Below, piece after piece: positions 25,904 to 34,507 of a stretch of DNA of 64,000 nt. The stretch is from assembly GCF_001636315.1 (NCBI RefSeq), contig NZ_KV440949.1, positions 3,528,973-3,592,972 of the forward strand, given 5' to 3'. Position 1 is the first letter of the stretch; the number at the start of each line of letters is the position of its first letter. The notes under the pieces are model-generated. The model did not search any database. It worked only from the letters and a program-made list of their open reading frames with translations, and had not been told where the DNA came from. The position numbers were made by a program, and so were the translations under genes. This DNA comes from Neobacillus mesonae. GTDB taxonomy: Bacteria > Bacillota > Bacilli > Bacillales > Cytobacillaceae.

Positions 25904-26713
25904 TTAGGCTACTTTGAGGACCTGAGCTCGGTATTCTACCGGACTTAGGTCTTTTAATTTTGCCTTTATTCGTTTGTGATTGTAATAGTGAATATAGTCT
26001 TCTAATTCTTTTTCAAAATGCTCAATACTATCAAACTCCTGTAGATAAAGAAGTTCAGACTTTAATAAGCCAAAGAAATTTTCAATAACTGCATTGTCCA
26101 AACAATTACCCTTACGAGACATACTTTGTGTAATCTGGTACTGTTCTAATGTTTTTTGATACTGCTTCATTTGATAATGCCATCCTTGATCTGAATGGAG
26201 GATTACTTGGTCCCCAGGTTGAAGACGCTCAATCGCTTGATTTAACATATCGCCGACTAATTTATAAACTGGACGTTTCATCAAAGTATAAGCGATTATT
26301 TCTCCATTACATAAATCAAGTACTGGTGAGAGGTAACGTTTCTCACCGAATAAGTGGAATTCTGTAACATCAGTTACCCATTTTTCATTCAGCTTCTCGG
26401 CAGAAAAGTCGCGGTTTAGTAGGTTTGGAGCGGTTTTTCCTACATTTCCTTTATAAGAACGATACTTTTTCATTCGAACTAGGCATTTTAGGCCGATTTC
26501 ATTCATTAAACGATTGATAGTTTTCGGATCGTGATGAAATCCTTTTTTCTCTAGTTCTTTCGCTATACGACGGTACCCATAACGACCTTTATGTTCATGA
26601 AAAATCTCTTTGATAGCTTCTTTTACTTCGGCATATTTATCAGCTTGATTTAATCGTTTTTCCCAATAATAATACGTACTACGTGGAATGTCAGCGACTT
26701 CAACTAAATCCAC
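25904..26713 (-). CDS. IS3-family transposase OrfB (DDE catalytic part)
   Basis: This part of the transposase holds the integrase core: [20 protein letters not shown] (first Asp), [12 protein letters not shown] (second Asp) and [18 protein letters not shown] (Glu). An HTH_21 segment ([19 protein letters not shown]) precedes it. The frame stays open upstream past the GTG at 26713 into the end of OrfA in the -1 phase ([16 protein letters not shown]). The active protein is therefore probably an OrfA-OrfB fusion made by programmed -1 frameshifting, as in relatives. Confidence 0.92.
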   Translation of the reverse strand: MDLVEVADIPRSTYYYWEKRLNQADKYAEVKEAIKEIFHEHKGRYGYRRIAKELEKKGFHHDPKTINRLMNEIGLKCLVRMKKYRSYKGNVGKTAPNLLNRDFSAEKLNEKWVTDVTEFHLFGEKRYLSPVLDLCNGEIIAYTLMKRPVYKLVGDMLNQAIERLQPGDQVILHSDQGWHYQMKQYQKTLEQYQITQSMSRKGNCLDNAVIENFFGLLKSELLYLQEFDSIEHFEKELEDYIHYYNHKRIKAKLKDLSPVEYRAQVLKVA

Positions 26714-26742
26714 GACTTCATAATGATCCTTTAGTTCAAAAA

Positions 26743-27267
26743 TTACTTGCGCTTTGATTTTGTTTGTAATTTTTCCTGCATTTGAACTAAAGCATTCAAC
26801 TTTTTTAGGTAAGCATTTTCCATTTCTAATCTAGCGATTTTTTCTTGCAGTGCTTCGACTGACCCTTCTGCAGGTATTGATTTTTTTGAATCGATTTTCT
26901 TTGCTTTCTTTTTCATTGGTGGACGCCCCTTTTTCTTCTTTTCTAGGGCACCAATTCCACCTTGTTCAAATTTACTTCTCCAATTACGAATCAGTCTAGG
27001 AGATGAAATATTGAATATGGCCGCTGCATCGTAAGATGATGTACCCGTTTCGTTCATATAATTCAGTACATCCATTTTAAACTGTAGGGAGTAGCTTGTA
27101 TATTTTTTTTGAAAAGCTTCTATACCTTGTTGTTCGTAAAGTCGTATCCATCCACTCACAATATTAAGGGATACCTTTGCCTCCTGCGCAATCGCCTTGA
27201 TAGATTCACTCCCATATACATACCGTAAAACAATTTGTATTCTTTCTTCAGCTGTAAATTTGGCCAT
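26743..27267 (-). CDS. IS3-family transposase OrfA (DNA-binding part)
   Basis: This 174-residue protein has two helix-turn-helix segments, [20 protein letters not shown] near the start and [19 protein letters not shown] around residue 78. A basic linker ([15 protein letters not shown]) and a C-terminal leucine-zipper-like helix ([20 protein letters not shown]) follow. It binds the element ends and assembles the transposase. Both frames of the element are intact. Confidence 0.92.
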   Translation of the reverse strand: MAKFTAEERIQIVLRYVYGSESIKAIAQEAKVSLNIVSGWIRLYEQQGIEAFQKKYTSYSLQFKMDVLNYMNETGTSSYDAAAIFNISSPRLIRNWRSKFEQGGIGALEKKKKGRPPMKKKAKKIDSKKSIPAEGSVEALQEKIARLEMENAYLKKLNALVQMQEKLQTKSKRK

Positions 27268-27322
27268 AAAAAAAACCCCCTAAACGATAGAATGGTGTCT
27301 AACATTTAGGGGGCATTTCAGT

Positions 27323-27338
27323 GAAATTAGGCTTTTTT
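27323..27338 (+). terminator. Right half of the split terminator
   Basis: GAAATTAGGCTTTTTT completes the hairpin begun at 25846-25858. See the left half. Confidence 0.6.
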
Positions 27339-27372
27339 ATTTTCTTGGCAGGAAGTGTGAGAAATTTCCTTC

Positions 27373-28815
27373 TTAATAAATAATAACAGGATCGTATTTA
27401 CTAAGATTATCATACACGATTTTCATTATACTAGGTGGAGTGTTGACACAGCCGGCGGAACCAGCCGTAAGATAGGCACTACTCGACCAGTTCCTCCGCC
27501 AACTGGCATCGTGGAATCCTTGGCCATCATTCGTAAAGGGAGCCCAATAAGATACTTTAACAGAATAATTAGGATTACCAGCTGCGCTGCCCCTAAGGGT
27601 ATGTGGTGATTGTTTAAAAAGAATATACCAAACTCCGGGATGTGTACCTTCATTTGTACTATGTTTGCCTGTAACCACATTCGTTGTAACAGCTAATTTT
27701 CCATTTTTGTAAATCCAAATACGCTGCTGGGCAATTGACACTTCCGCATACGTATCACCAATGCCATTATTTGTTGTAGTTTCATAGCCAATGGGTTCAT
27801 AGTCCCAGCCGTTGCCGTAAATATTAGAAGCTGGAATAGATTGTTCCCCTTTTTCAAAAGCCTCCTGAATTCTCGCCGTTTCTTTCTCAATATTTAATGC
27901 CCAGCCATAGCCTTGTCCTTTGACCGAAATGACCGAGCCTGAATGGGTTTTAAATGAAAAGTTTTTATTTAATGTAGACTGAGAACGATTAATTTCATCG
28001 ATTTTGTTCTTTATGTCACTCGCAGAGATTGTAATCTTCTTATCTTTTGACAAAGAGGCATCTTTAATTAATTCACTGGCATTTAAAGTATACACTTGAT
28101 CTTGTACCTTATAATCAACTGTTCTTTGAAGGAGATCCTGAAATAGATTCTCCTCTTCTTTTATAATCGGGCTGTCCGCTTTTATTGGCTGTAACAATAC
28201 TGGGTTCAGATGGATATCACTGTTATATTTCTGTTTCTGGTAATCCTCTAATATTCTCGCGATATCATACTGTTCTCCATTAATACTTTTTGAGATGACA
28301 ATTTTACCTTGTTCCAATTTCGCTTCAGCATCTTGAGGTGCTTTTAGTTCCTTATTCATGGATAAAAGTTTTTCTTCTACTTGCTTCTTTAACGTTTGGC
28401 CTCGGAACTGCTCCATCTTATCTGGTATCAACAAATAATTTTGTACCTTTGAGGAAGGAAAAAATGTCCACTGGCTTTTTAATATTTTCTTGATTTCAGG
28501 CAAATCTTGTTCCGTAAAACCCATCTCTGTTTCTTTTTCATCTAAAATTTTTTGTTGTCCAACATAGACTTTATTTGTTAATACAGATGTTTTTAATTTT
28601 TTTATTGCCTGATCTGCAGTCAGCCCACCGACTATTGTGTCATTAATCGTAATTTGCGAATTGAACCGGGTTGCTTGATAATAGCTCATTCCCGCAAATA
28701 GGAGTGTAATAATAGTGATAATGCCAATTACAATAAAATTCCTTTTTGCACGTGGTTTGAATCGATTAACCCGTTCTTGAACCACTTCTTCAATTGTTTC
28801 ATTTAGTGTACTCAT
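27373..28815 (-). CDS. L,D-transpeptidase (YkuD) with peptidoglycan-binding-4 domains
   Basis: This 480-residue membrane-anchored enzyme should cross-link peptidoglycan 3-3 or attach groups to it. It has a cytosolic basic N-terminus, a transmembrane segment near residues 25-45 (FIVIGIITIITLLFAGMSY), a long extracellular region with two PG_binding_4-like domains, and a C-terminal YkuD domain from SIAQQRIWIYKNGKL. The catalytic motif is present as a His in GFHDASW and Cys in GSAGCVNTP. The start ATG at 28815 has GGAGGG 8 bases upstream; an in-frame start 75 bases earlier would add a leader without a binding site. Confidence 0.93.
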   Translation of the reverse strand: MSTLNETIEEVVQERVNRFKPRAKRNFIVIGIITIITLLFAGMSYYQATRFNSQITINDTIVGGLTADQAIKKLKTSVLTNKVYVGQQKILDEKETEMGFTEQDLPEIKKILKSQWTFFPSSKVQNYLLIPDKMEQFRGQTLKKQVEEKLLSMNKELKAPQDAEAKLEQGKIVISKSINGEQYDIARILEDYQKQKYNSDIHLNPVLLQPIKADSPIIKEEENLFQDLLQRTVDYKVQDQVYTLNASELIKDASLSKDKKITISASDIKNKIDEINRSQSTLNKNFSFKTHSGSVISVKGQGYGWALNIEKETARIQEAFEKGEQSIPASNIYGNGWDYEPIGYETTTNNGIGDTYAEVSIAQQRIWIYKNGKLAVTTNVVTGKHSTNEGTHPGVWYILFKQSPHTLRGSAAGNPNYSVKVSYWAPFTNDGQGFHDASWRRNWSSSAYLTAGSAGCVNTPPSIMKIVYDNLSKYDPVIIY

Positions 28816-29276
28816 AAACATTCCCTCCGCATACCTGATACTCCTTATATCAAAGTCCCCTAATATTAACCTTGTGAAATTTGTATCCAAAAAATTCCGA
28901 TTTAATTACAATACTATTAAATTATTACTACAATTATATTATAATAATCGCGATAAAATTGTCGTAATTTGTATAAAAGAGAAAATATTAGAGTGGTATC
29001 TAATACAGCATACGAAGAAGAACTATTTATAAAAAGGTCAATTATATTCTCTTGCTAATAAAGGTTCCGCCCGATTAATGTATTTCAGAAACAAATTTAG
29101 TAAAATTCTTTGTTCACTAAACCGGCGCAACGGTCTGGCCCTCGAGTTTTATCGAATAATTGCAATAAATTAGTTAATAAGTATTTTGGGCTATTTATAT
29201 CTATGTCTAAATTCTCATGTAAAATACTGGAATAATTGTTACGATTCAAGTAATTACTAGAAAGGGGTTGAAATAA
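28816..29276. other. Divergent intergenic region, no recognised element
   Basis: About 460 bases between the divergent transpeptidase and M28 peptidase genes. It is AT-rich and should hold both promoters, but I could not single them out. No repeat family copy is seen. Confidence 0.4.
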
Positions 29277-31391
29277 TTGAATGGGAAAATGAGAAAAAAC
29301 AAACGGAAATGGTTGGTGGGGATTGTCGGTGCAGCGCTGCTTGCGTCTCCTGTATTAGGTCAGTCGGCAAATGCCAATTCCTCAAGCAAATTGTATGGAT
29401 TTACCGATACCAAGTCTAAATGGCAGACTCAGATTGAAAGCGCCCTCATGGGGAGTGTTAAGGAAAGTTCGCTTCAATACTATTCTGAAGGATTAGCGAA
29501 AAGACCAGCTTTAGCAGGTTCGGCAGGGAATGAAGAGGCATTAAAGTTCGCTGTAGATCAACTCCGTAAAGCTGGATTAAAACCTCAAGTAAAGACATAT
29601 GATACGTATCTCTCCTCTCCTAAAAGCATCTCTGTCACTCAAACTGCTCCTATTAAAAAGGAATTGAAAGTAATAGAAGACTTAGATCCGCAGACGCCAT
29701 ATATAAACGACGTTATTCCTGGCTTTAATGCATATTCCCCATCAGGCACCGTTGAAGGCGAGGTCGTGTATGCCAACTATGGGACACCTGAGGATTTTGA
29801 AAAATTAAAGGAATTGGGCATCTCTTTAAAAGATAAGATTGTACTTACTCGATATGGTAAAAACTTCCGTGGTGTCAAACCTGACCTAGCCGCTCAGTAT
29901 GGGGCAGCTGGTGTGCTCATTTATTCAGATCCCGCAGATTATGTAAGGGGTGATGTGTACCCTAAAGGTCCATGGCTTCCTAGTGACGGTATACAGAGAG
30001 GGAGTATTCTATCAATCTATAAATATCCTGGTGACCCGCTGACACCTGGTGAACCAGCGATAAAAGGTGTAAAGAGAATTGACCCTGCTAAAGCGGCTTC
30101 CCTGCCTAAAATTCCAACCACTCCGATTTCCTATGGGGAAGCAAAAGAGATCTTGAAAACCATGACCGGCCAGGAAGCCCCTGCAGCTTGGCAAGGAGGC
30201 CTGGATTTTACATATCACCTCGGTTCAGAGAATACAAAGGTCAAATTATCACTAGATATCGAATACGGCCAAAAACCTGTTAATGATGTGATTGTTACGA
30301 TTCCGGGCTCCAAATATCCAAAAGAAAAAATTGTGATTGGCGCCCACAGAGATACATGGGCTTACGGTGCAAGTGATAATGTTTCTGGATGGGCTGCGAC
30401 AATGGAAATTGCCAAGTCACTTGCAGAGCTGAGTAAAAAAGGGTGGCAGCCTGAGCGCACTATTGTTCTTGCTGGCTGGGATGGAGAAGAGCATGGACTA
30501 ATCGGTTCAACAGAGTGGGTGGAAGAGGAACGCAAGGATTTAACGGAAAATGCCGTAGCCTATATCAATCTTGACGGAGTAGCCGGTCAAAACTTTTCGG
30601 CCTCTGCGGTTCCGTCATTAAATCAATTAATGTATGACATTACAAAAGCGGTCCCCAAACCAGGAACGGACGGTTCGGTCTTTGACCATTGGGTGAGCCG
30701 ATCAGGCACTGATAAACCAAGATTAGGACAACTTGGCAGCGGCTCTGACTATACAGCGTTTATTCAGCATATAGGGGTTCCGTCGATTGGATTTGGTTTT
30801 AGTTCTCCAAATGGACTCAACCATAGTGCCTATGATAATTTGGATGCATTGCAGCGCTTTGATGATCCCGGTTATAAGCATCAAACCGCTGCAGCTGAAA
30901 TGGCCGGCATCATGGCTTTACGATTAGCAAATGCAGAAGCACTTCCGTTTAAATACTCCGATTACGCAGACAATGTCCTGGCTCTCATTCAAGAAATTAA
31001 GAAAAATGACACATTCGGTGTAGACCTTCGCCGCTTTGAAGAAAATACACTAAAATGGAGAAACGCAGCTCTATCTCTTGAACAGGCTAGCGCCAAGATA
31101 TTAGCAGATAACAAAGTCACAAAAACGGAGGAAAAACAATTAAAAGAAATCAACAGAGCCTTGCTTCAGCAGGAGCGTGATTTCATTAATAAAAAAGGTC
31201 TTGCAAGCCGAGAATGGTTTAAACACCAAATTTGGGCACCAGGCTTAACGACAGGCTATGCTGCCCTTCCATTACCAGCATTAGCAGAAGCTCAAATGGC
31301 AGGAGATAAAAATGCATTTAAGAAAGCAGTTAAAAATTTAGAAAAGGCCCTGCAAGAAGCAGCCAAGACGGCTGATAAAGCTATAAAGTAA
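29277..31391 (+). CDS. Secreted M28-family zinc peptidase with PA domain (glutamate carboxypeptidase II-like)
   Basis: This 704-residue exported peptidase has a signal peptide (about residues 1-34, cleavage near ANA). A protease-associated domain (about 155-275, FRGVKPDLAAQYGAAGVLIY) is inserted, as in glutamate carboxypeptidase II. The M28 zinc ligands are visible: His357 in IVIGAHRDTW, Asp367 in GASDNVSG, Glu404/Glu405 in WDGEEHG, Asp433 in NLDGV and His516 in LNHSAYDN. A helical C-terminal region from about 580 matches the transferrin-receptor-like dimerisation domain. The TTG start at 29277 has AAAGGGG 9 bases upstream. It probably trims extracellular peptides. Confidence 0.93.
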   Translation: MNGKMRKNKRKWLVGIVGAALLASPVLGQSANANSSSKLYGFTDTKSKWQTQIESALMGSVKESSLQYYSEGLAKRPALAGSAGNEEALKFAVDQLRKAGLKPQVKTYDTYLSSPKSISVTQTAPIKKELKVIEDLDPQTPYINDVIPGFNAYSPSGTVEGEVVYANYGTPEDFEKLKELGISLKDKIVLTRYGKNFRGVKPDLAAQYGAAGVLIYSDPADYVRGDVYPKGPWLPSDGIQRGSILSIYKYPGDPLTPGEPAIKGVKRIDPAKAASLPKIPTTPISYGEAKEILKTMTGQEAPAAWQGGLDFTYHLGSENTKVKLSLDIEYGQKPVNDVIVTIPGSKYPKEKIVIGAHRDTWAYGASDNVSGWAATMEIAKSLAELSKKGWQPERTIVLAGWDGEEHGLIGSTEWVEEERKDLTENAVAYINLDGVAGQNFSASAVPSLNQLMYDITKAVPKPGTDGSVFDHWVSRSGTDKPRLGQLGSGSDYTAFIQHIGVPSIGFGFSSPNGLNHSAYDNLDALQRFDDPGYKHQTAAAEMAGIMALRLANAEALPFKYSDYADNVLALIQEIKKNDTFGVDLRRFEENTLKWRNAALSLEQASAKILADNKVTKTEEKQLKEINRALLQQERDFINKKGLASREWFKHQIWAPGLTTGYAALPLPALAEAQMAGDKNAFKKAVKNLEKALQEAAKTADKAIK

Positions 31392-31408
31392 ATGCCTCTT
31401 GAACCAAT

Positions 31409-31437
31409 AAAAGCATGGCGTCCCTGCCATGCTTTTT
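31409..31437 (+). terminator. Terminator of the M28 peptidase gene
   Basis: AAAAGCATGGC and GCCATGCTTTTT pair around GTCCCT, starting 18 bases after the stop codon. Confidence 0.9.
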
Positions 31438-31539
31438 CAGCATCTCTTTATTAAATAAATTGTATCCTTTGTAAAACTAGGTTTTGGCCTCTCCTGAGTA
31501 AAGGCTTTTTTCAACATGACATAATTATAAAATATTAAA

Positions 31540-31755
31540 TTAGTTCTTTACAAAAAAATGTTCTTTTAATAATGTCTTTCTATTTTTAAATAGAGGGCAT
31601 TTTTCAGGCCGTTCAGACCGAGCAATTATGAGCGCTTCCTTGCCGGTACAGGCGGTCAATACCCGAAACCCTTTACGTTGCAAATAGGTCTGCATCTCCT
31701 CCAGCATGCCCGGTTCGTCCTCCACAAGCAACAATCTCGGTTCCATTCTCATCAC
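31540..31755 (-). pseudogene. Truncated response regulator (start of receiver domain only)
   Basis: The first 45 codons encode the start of a CheY-like receiver: RLLLVEDEPGMLEEMQTYLQ, then GFRVLTACTGKEAL. The acidic pair (Glu-Asp) is present. After about residue 48 the sequence (CPLFKNRKTLLKEHFF) no longer resembles the family, and the phosphoacceptor Asp and the output domain are missing. AAAGGAAG precedes the ATG, so the 5' end is intact. It is best read as the surviving front end of a two-component gene after a deletion. Confidence 0.7.
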
Positions 31756-31769
31756 ATCTTCCTTTTAGA

Positions 31770-31818
31770 GAATGTTCAAAAAGGAGACTCCAGAGATCGG
31801 AGGCCATTTTGAACATTC
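31770..31818. promoter_or_regulatory. Long imperfect hairpin upstream of the DUF6223-like pair
   Basis: GAATGTTCAAAA and TTTTGAACATTC pair exactly, and the inner part (AGGAGACTCC / GGAGGCC) can extend the stem. It lies between the divergent response-regulator remnant and the first DUF6223-like gene, just beyond the start of the former. It may be a leader structure, or a terminus left by a lost element. Confidence 0.45.
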
Positions 31819-31971
31819 ACTTGTAGTCCGTTTTCATTCAGGAAGTTATCACTTACCAAAATTATAACGTGATTTAATAGGTTTCTGAGATAATCCATGC
31901 AAATAGTGGAAGATCTGCATAAGTTCTCGATATTTGTTTTGTAAAATAGCAGTGGAAGGAGGGAAATCGTC

Positions 31972-32364
31972 ATGAATAGAAAACTCGTTTCATTCGTAAT
32001 ACTTTGTACACTTCTACTTGTACCAACGATTGTCTTTGCTGAAGGGACTGGTGTTGGTTATGGTAGTATCACCCCCGGGCGGCTCTTGACTTTCGCAGCT
32101 GGCGTGATTGGGCTAAGCAGCGCGGTTGTTGCTGGGATTGCTCTTGCCCGTCAAGCCAGTCGTTTTTCCACTGGTCAATGGCCTGTTTTGTCCATCGTGT
32201 TGAGTCTGTTTTGTGTGCTTCTCTCTGTTTTTCATCTATACGTTACCCCTAGTGGTTTTGGTACCGGAAAAGGGCGTGCTGGAGCGATCATAGCGATCGT
32301 GATTGGGCTGATCGGTTTGGTGCTTGGTGGCATGGCTTGGACCCGTTCTCTTCGTAACAAATAA
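31972..32364 (+). CDS. Small membrane protein, DUF6223-like (copy 1)
   Basis: This 130-residue protein has an apparent signal peptide or first helix (MNRKLVSFVILCTLLLVPTI, ending VFAEG) and three further hydrophobic segments. The glycine-rich segment SGFGTGKGRAGAIIAIVIG precedes the last helix. It resembles the DUF6223 family; no function is known. GGAGGGAAATCGTC precedes the ATG. A clear tandem paralogue follows 107 bases later. Its GC content looks higher than that of neighbouring genes. Confidence 0.7.
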   Translation: MNRKLVSFVILCTLLLVPTIVFAEGTGVGYGSITPGRLLTFAAGVIGLSSAVVAGIALARQASRFSTGQWPVLSIVLSLFCVLLSVFHLYVTPSGFGTGKGRAGAIIAIVIGLIGLVLGGMAWTRSLRNK

Positions 32365-32471
32365 TTTGACTATTTTTTCTGTCCCTCTTGAGAACGTGCT
32401 TTAAAGGGCGCAGGATCTGATAATGGAAAGAGAAAATTTTGTAAACTGGCAGTGAAAGGAGAAAAATTGTC

Positions 32472-32864
32472 ATGAATAAAAAACTTATTTCATTCGTAAT
32501 CTTTTGTGCATTTTTACTTGTGCCAACGATTGCCTCAGCTGAACAGGTCTACGGTTTTACTCCCGCACGACTCAAGATCCTTGTGACCGTAGGGATGGGG
32601 TTGGGAAGTGTAGTCATCAGTTGGTTGTCTTTGACCCGTGCCTCTGGTAGTTTCGGCAAAGGCAATTGGAAAATTGGGACCATCGTGGCCGTCGTGTTGG
32701 CATTGATTGCCTATTTCATCGCTGCCCCGCATTTTGGTCACACTCCCGGCGATATTGGTTCTGGTAACGGGCGTGGTGGTGCCGCCTTTGCCATGATACT
32801 GTCGTTCATCACGATAATCCTCTCTGGAATGGCTTGGTTCGCCTCCCGATATCGCACCGGCTGA
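32472..32864 (+). CDS. Small membrane protein, DUF6223-like (copy 2)
   Basis: This 130-residue protein is the same length as copy 1. The leader (MNKKLISFVIFCAFLLVPTI, then ASAE) is nearly identical, and SGNGRGGAAFAMILSFITII matches the corresponding segment of copy 1. The middle has diverged much more. Four hydrophobic segments are visible. AAAGGAGAAAAATTGTC precedes the ATG and is also shared with copy 1, so the duplication included the translation start region. Confidence 0.7.
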   Translation: MNKKLISFVIFCAFLLVPTIASAEQVYGFTPARLKILVTVGMGLGSVVISWLSLTRASGSFGKGNWKIGTIVAVVLALIAYFIAAPHFGHTPGDIGSGNGRGGAAFAMILSFITIILSGMAWFASRYRTG

Positions 32865-32939
32865 CCCGACCATGGTGCTTTAAATAAGAACAGGAATGTA
32901 TATAGCCCTGTTCTTATTACCAATGTTCAATAATTACAA

Positions 32940-33100
32940 TCACATTTTAGGAGCTTCCATACCCATCTCTGCCCATTCCTCTTTTGATGGACCATAAAAA
33001 GACACGGAACCGATAAACCAGCTTGACGCATAAGAATAGTCATTTGTCCTCGATGATGAATTTGGTGTGGTATTAAAAAAATAATTTCTTAAAACGGTTC
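32940..33100 (-). pseudogene. DinB-family protein remnant (C-terminal end)
   Basis: The minus strand reads IPHQIHHRGQMTILMRQAG, then after a frame change YGPSKEEWAEMGMEAPKM and a stop. This is the conserved C-terminal end of a DinB/YfiT-type protein, with the metal-ligand histidines in IHHRGQ. An in-frame stop occurs a few codons before IIFLIPHQ, and the frame shifts near position 33000. The rest of the gene is absent. Confidence 0.7.
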
Positions 33101-33119
33101 TTTGTTTTATTAATAATGT

Positions 33120-33178
33120 TCAACAATCGGGCGCGATTCTGGAACAAGGTTTGCGCTCATTTTTCATTTTAAGGCCAT
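33120..33178. repeat. GGGCGCGATTCTGG-type hairpin repeat
   Basis: CAACAATCGGGCGCGATTC, then AACAAGG, then TTGCGCTCATTTTTCATTTTAAGGCC. It matches the copies at 22988, 23812 and 25113. The stem here is weakened by substitutions. Confidence 0.65.
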
Positions 33179-33211
33179 TTAACTGAGTAGGAAATATTAG
33201 ATAATCTGTAA

Positions 33212-33247
33212 AAAAAGACATCTTTTAACGAATAGATGTCCTTTTTA
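33212..33247. terminator. Terminator of the MFS/ArsR unit
   Basis: AAAAAGACATCT pairs with AGATGTCCTTTTT, leaving one unpaired C. It lies just beyond the MFS stop codon and has A and T tracts on both sides. Confidence 0.8.
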
Positions 33248-33280
33248 ACACGTGGCTAAGTTTTAACCCTAAGATCAAAC

Positions 33281-34507
33281 TTAACTAGTTTTTTGTTTTG
33301 GATTTTTCGTGGAACTACTCTGGATTTTAGATAGGGAAGTAAATAAGTAAAATAATCCTGGAAGAATGATTCCCATTCCAACAATTAAATATATTTGACG
33401 TGTGGATAAATCTAATAAGCTAGTTGAAGCAAATAAAATACCTAAAGGCATAGTAATACGAAGAAATAATAATCGAACTGCACTTAATTGGGATAATCGA
33501 TCTCTTGGAGCATCTCGTTGGAAAATTGCCGCACTTTGAGAATTAAAAAGAGGAAACAGAAATCCTCCAGTTAATTCACAAATCCATGCAATAGGAACCG
33601 CATGAACAAAAAACAGGAGTACGAACGAAAGACCTCCTCCAACCAAACCGAAGTACATTGTTTTATACGTTTTAGGCAACTTCGAAAGTAAGGCTGTTCC
33701 AATGGCATAACCGACTGGGAAAGCGCCTGAAAAAATTGCATATTCCCAATAATCCCCCCCTAAATCACCTCTTATAAAAGGAATATTAATTACCATCGTA
33801 GCTCCAACCGCAAATTGTACGATTGAAGAGAGAAACGTGAGACGTAAAAGATGTCGATACTTGAAAAATACCTTATAGCCCTCTTTTATTTCTGCCCACC
33901 AAAACTTCTTTGTCCAAGTTGCCACTTTTTCCTTACTTGACTGTGAAATACGTGAGAGAGCAATATAGCTAACAATGAACATAGCAGAAGAAAAACCATA
34001 GATAAAATGCATGGGACTGACTAACAAAAGTAAGGAAGTAGCTCCGGGCGCGATAAAACTCATAAGCCGAATGGTTCCATCCAATAAACCATTTGCTTCG
34101 ACAAGCTCTTCCCTTTTACAGATTTCAGGTAGAAGTGAAAAAGATAGACTTGCGTAAATCGGCTGCATCAATCCTAGAAGGCATTGTAGAACGACTAATC
34201 CGAAAATAGTTCCCACGTCTGTACCAATTAAATAACCAGCTAGTGGAAGAATGTAGGCTCCCCCACGAATTAACTGTATGTTTCGAAGCACTTTTTCTTT
34301 TACAACATGGTTTAAGAAGGGAGCACTTATACCTTGCAAAATTAAAGAAGGAATAAAATAAATAAGCCAAAGTGCACCCATCCATTCCTTTGATCCTGTT
34401 AGTTCATACAGCAACAATCCATTAATGATCCCTCCGGCTGATCCACCAAATTCTGATACGATTTTACCTATCCAAAGTGCTTTAAATGACTTAGAGAACT
34501 TCTTCAT
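33281..34507 (-). CDS. MFS transporter (multidrug/macrolide-type exporter)
   Basis: This 408-residue major facilitator protein has about twelve hydrophobic helices. The N-terminal FKALWIGKIVSEFGGSAGGI resembles the MefA/DHA3-type group, with LLPEICKREELVEANGLLDG after the first half, which is typical of that group. A basic tail (IQSSSTKNPKQKTS) ends the protein. Its ATG overlaps the stop of the upstream regulator gene by 4 bases, so the two are made together. Drug export controlled by the regulator is likely, but the substrate is not known. Confidence 0.9.
   Translation of the reverse strand: MKKFSKSFKALWIGKIVSEFGGSAGGIINGLLLYELTGSKEWMGALWLIYFIPSLILQGISAPFLNHVVKEKVLRNIQLIRGGAYILPLAGYLIGTDVGTIFGLVVLQCLLGLMQPIYASLSFSLLPEICKREELVEANGLLDGTIRLMSFIAPGATSLLLLVSPMHFIYGFSSAMFIVSYIALSRISQSSKEKVATWTKKFWWAEIKEGYKVFFKYRHLLRLTFLSSIVQFAVGATMVINIPFIRGDLGGDYWEYAIFSGAFPVGYAIGTALLSKLPKTYKTMYFGLVGGGLSFVLLFFVHAVPIAWICELTGGFLFPLFNSQSAAIFQRDAPRDRLSQLSAVRLLFLRITMPLGILFASTSLLDLSTRQIYLIVGMGIILPGLFYLFTSLSKIQSSSTKNPKQKTS

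Larger units (their letters stand above)
25878..27315 (-). mobile_element. IS3-family (IS150-like) insertion sequence, about 1.44 kb
   Basis: The ends are inverted repeats. The left end starts TGACCCAATAAAGTTAGACA and the complement of the right end starts TGCCCCCTAAATGTTAGACA. Inside are two overlapping-frame transposase genes on the minus strand. No clear 3-4 base target duplication is seen (ATC on the left, TTT on the right), so the flanks may have changed after insertion. Confidence 0.9.

Noticed and set aside
31776..31973. Minus-strand frame upstream of the DUF6223-like gene
   Set aside because: It covers the hairpin and the promoter region, lacks a binding site and shows no family features.
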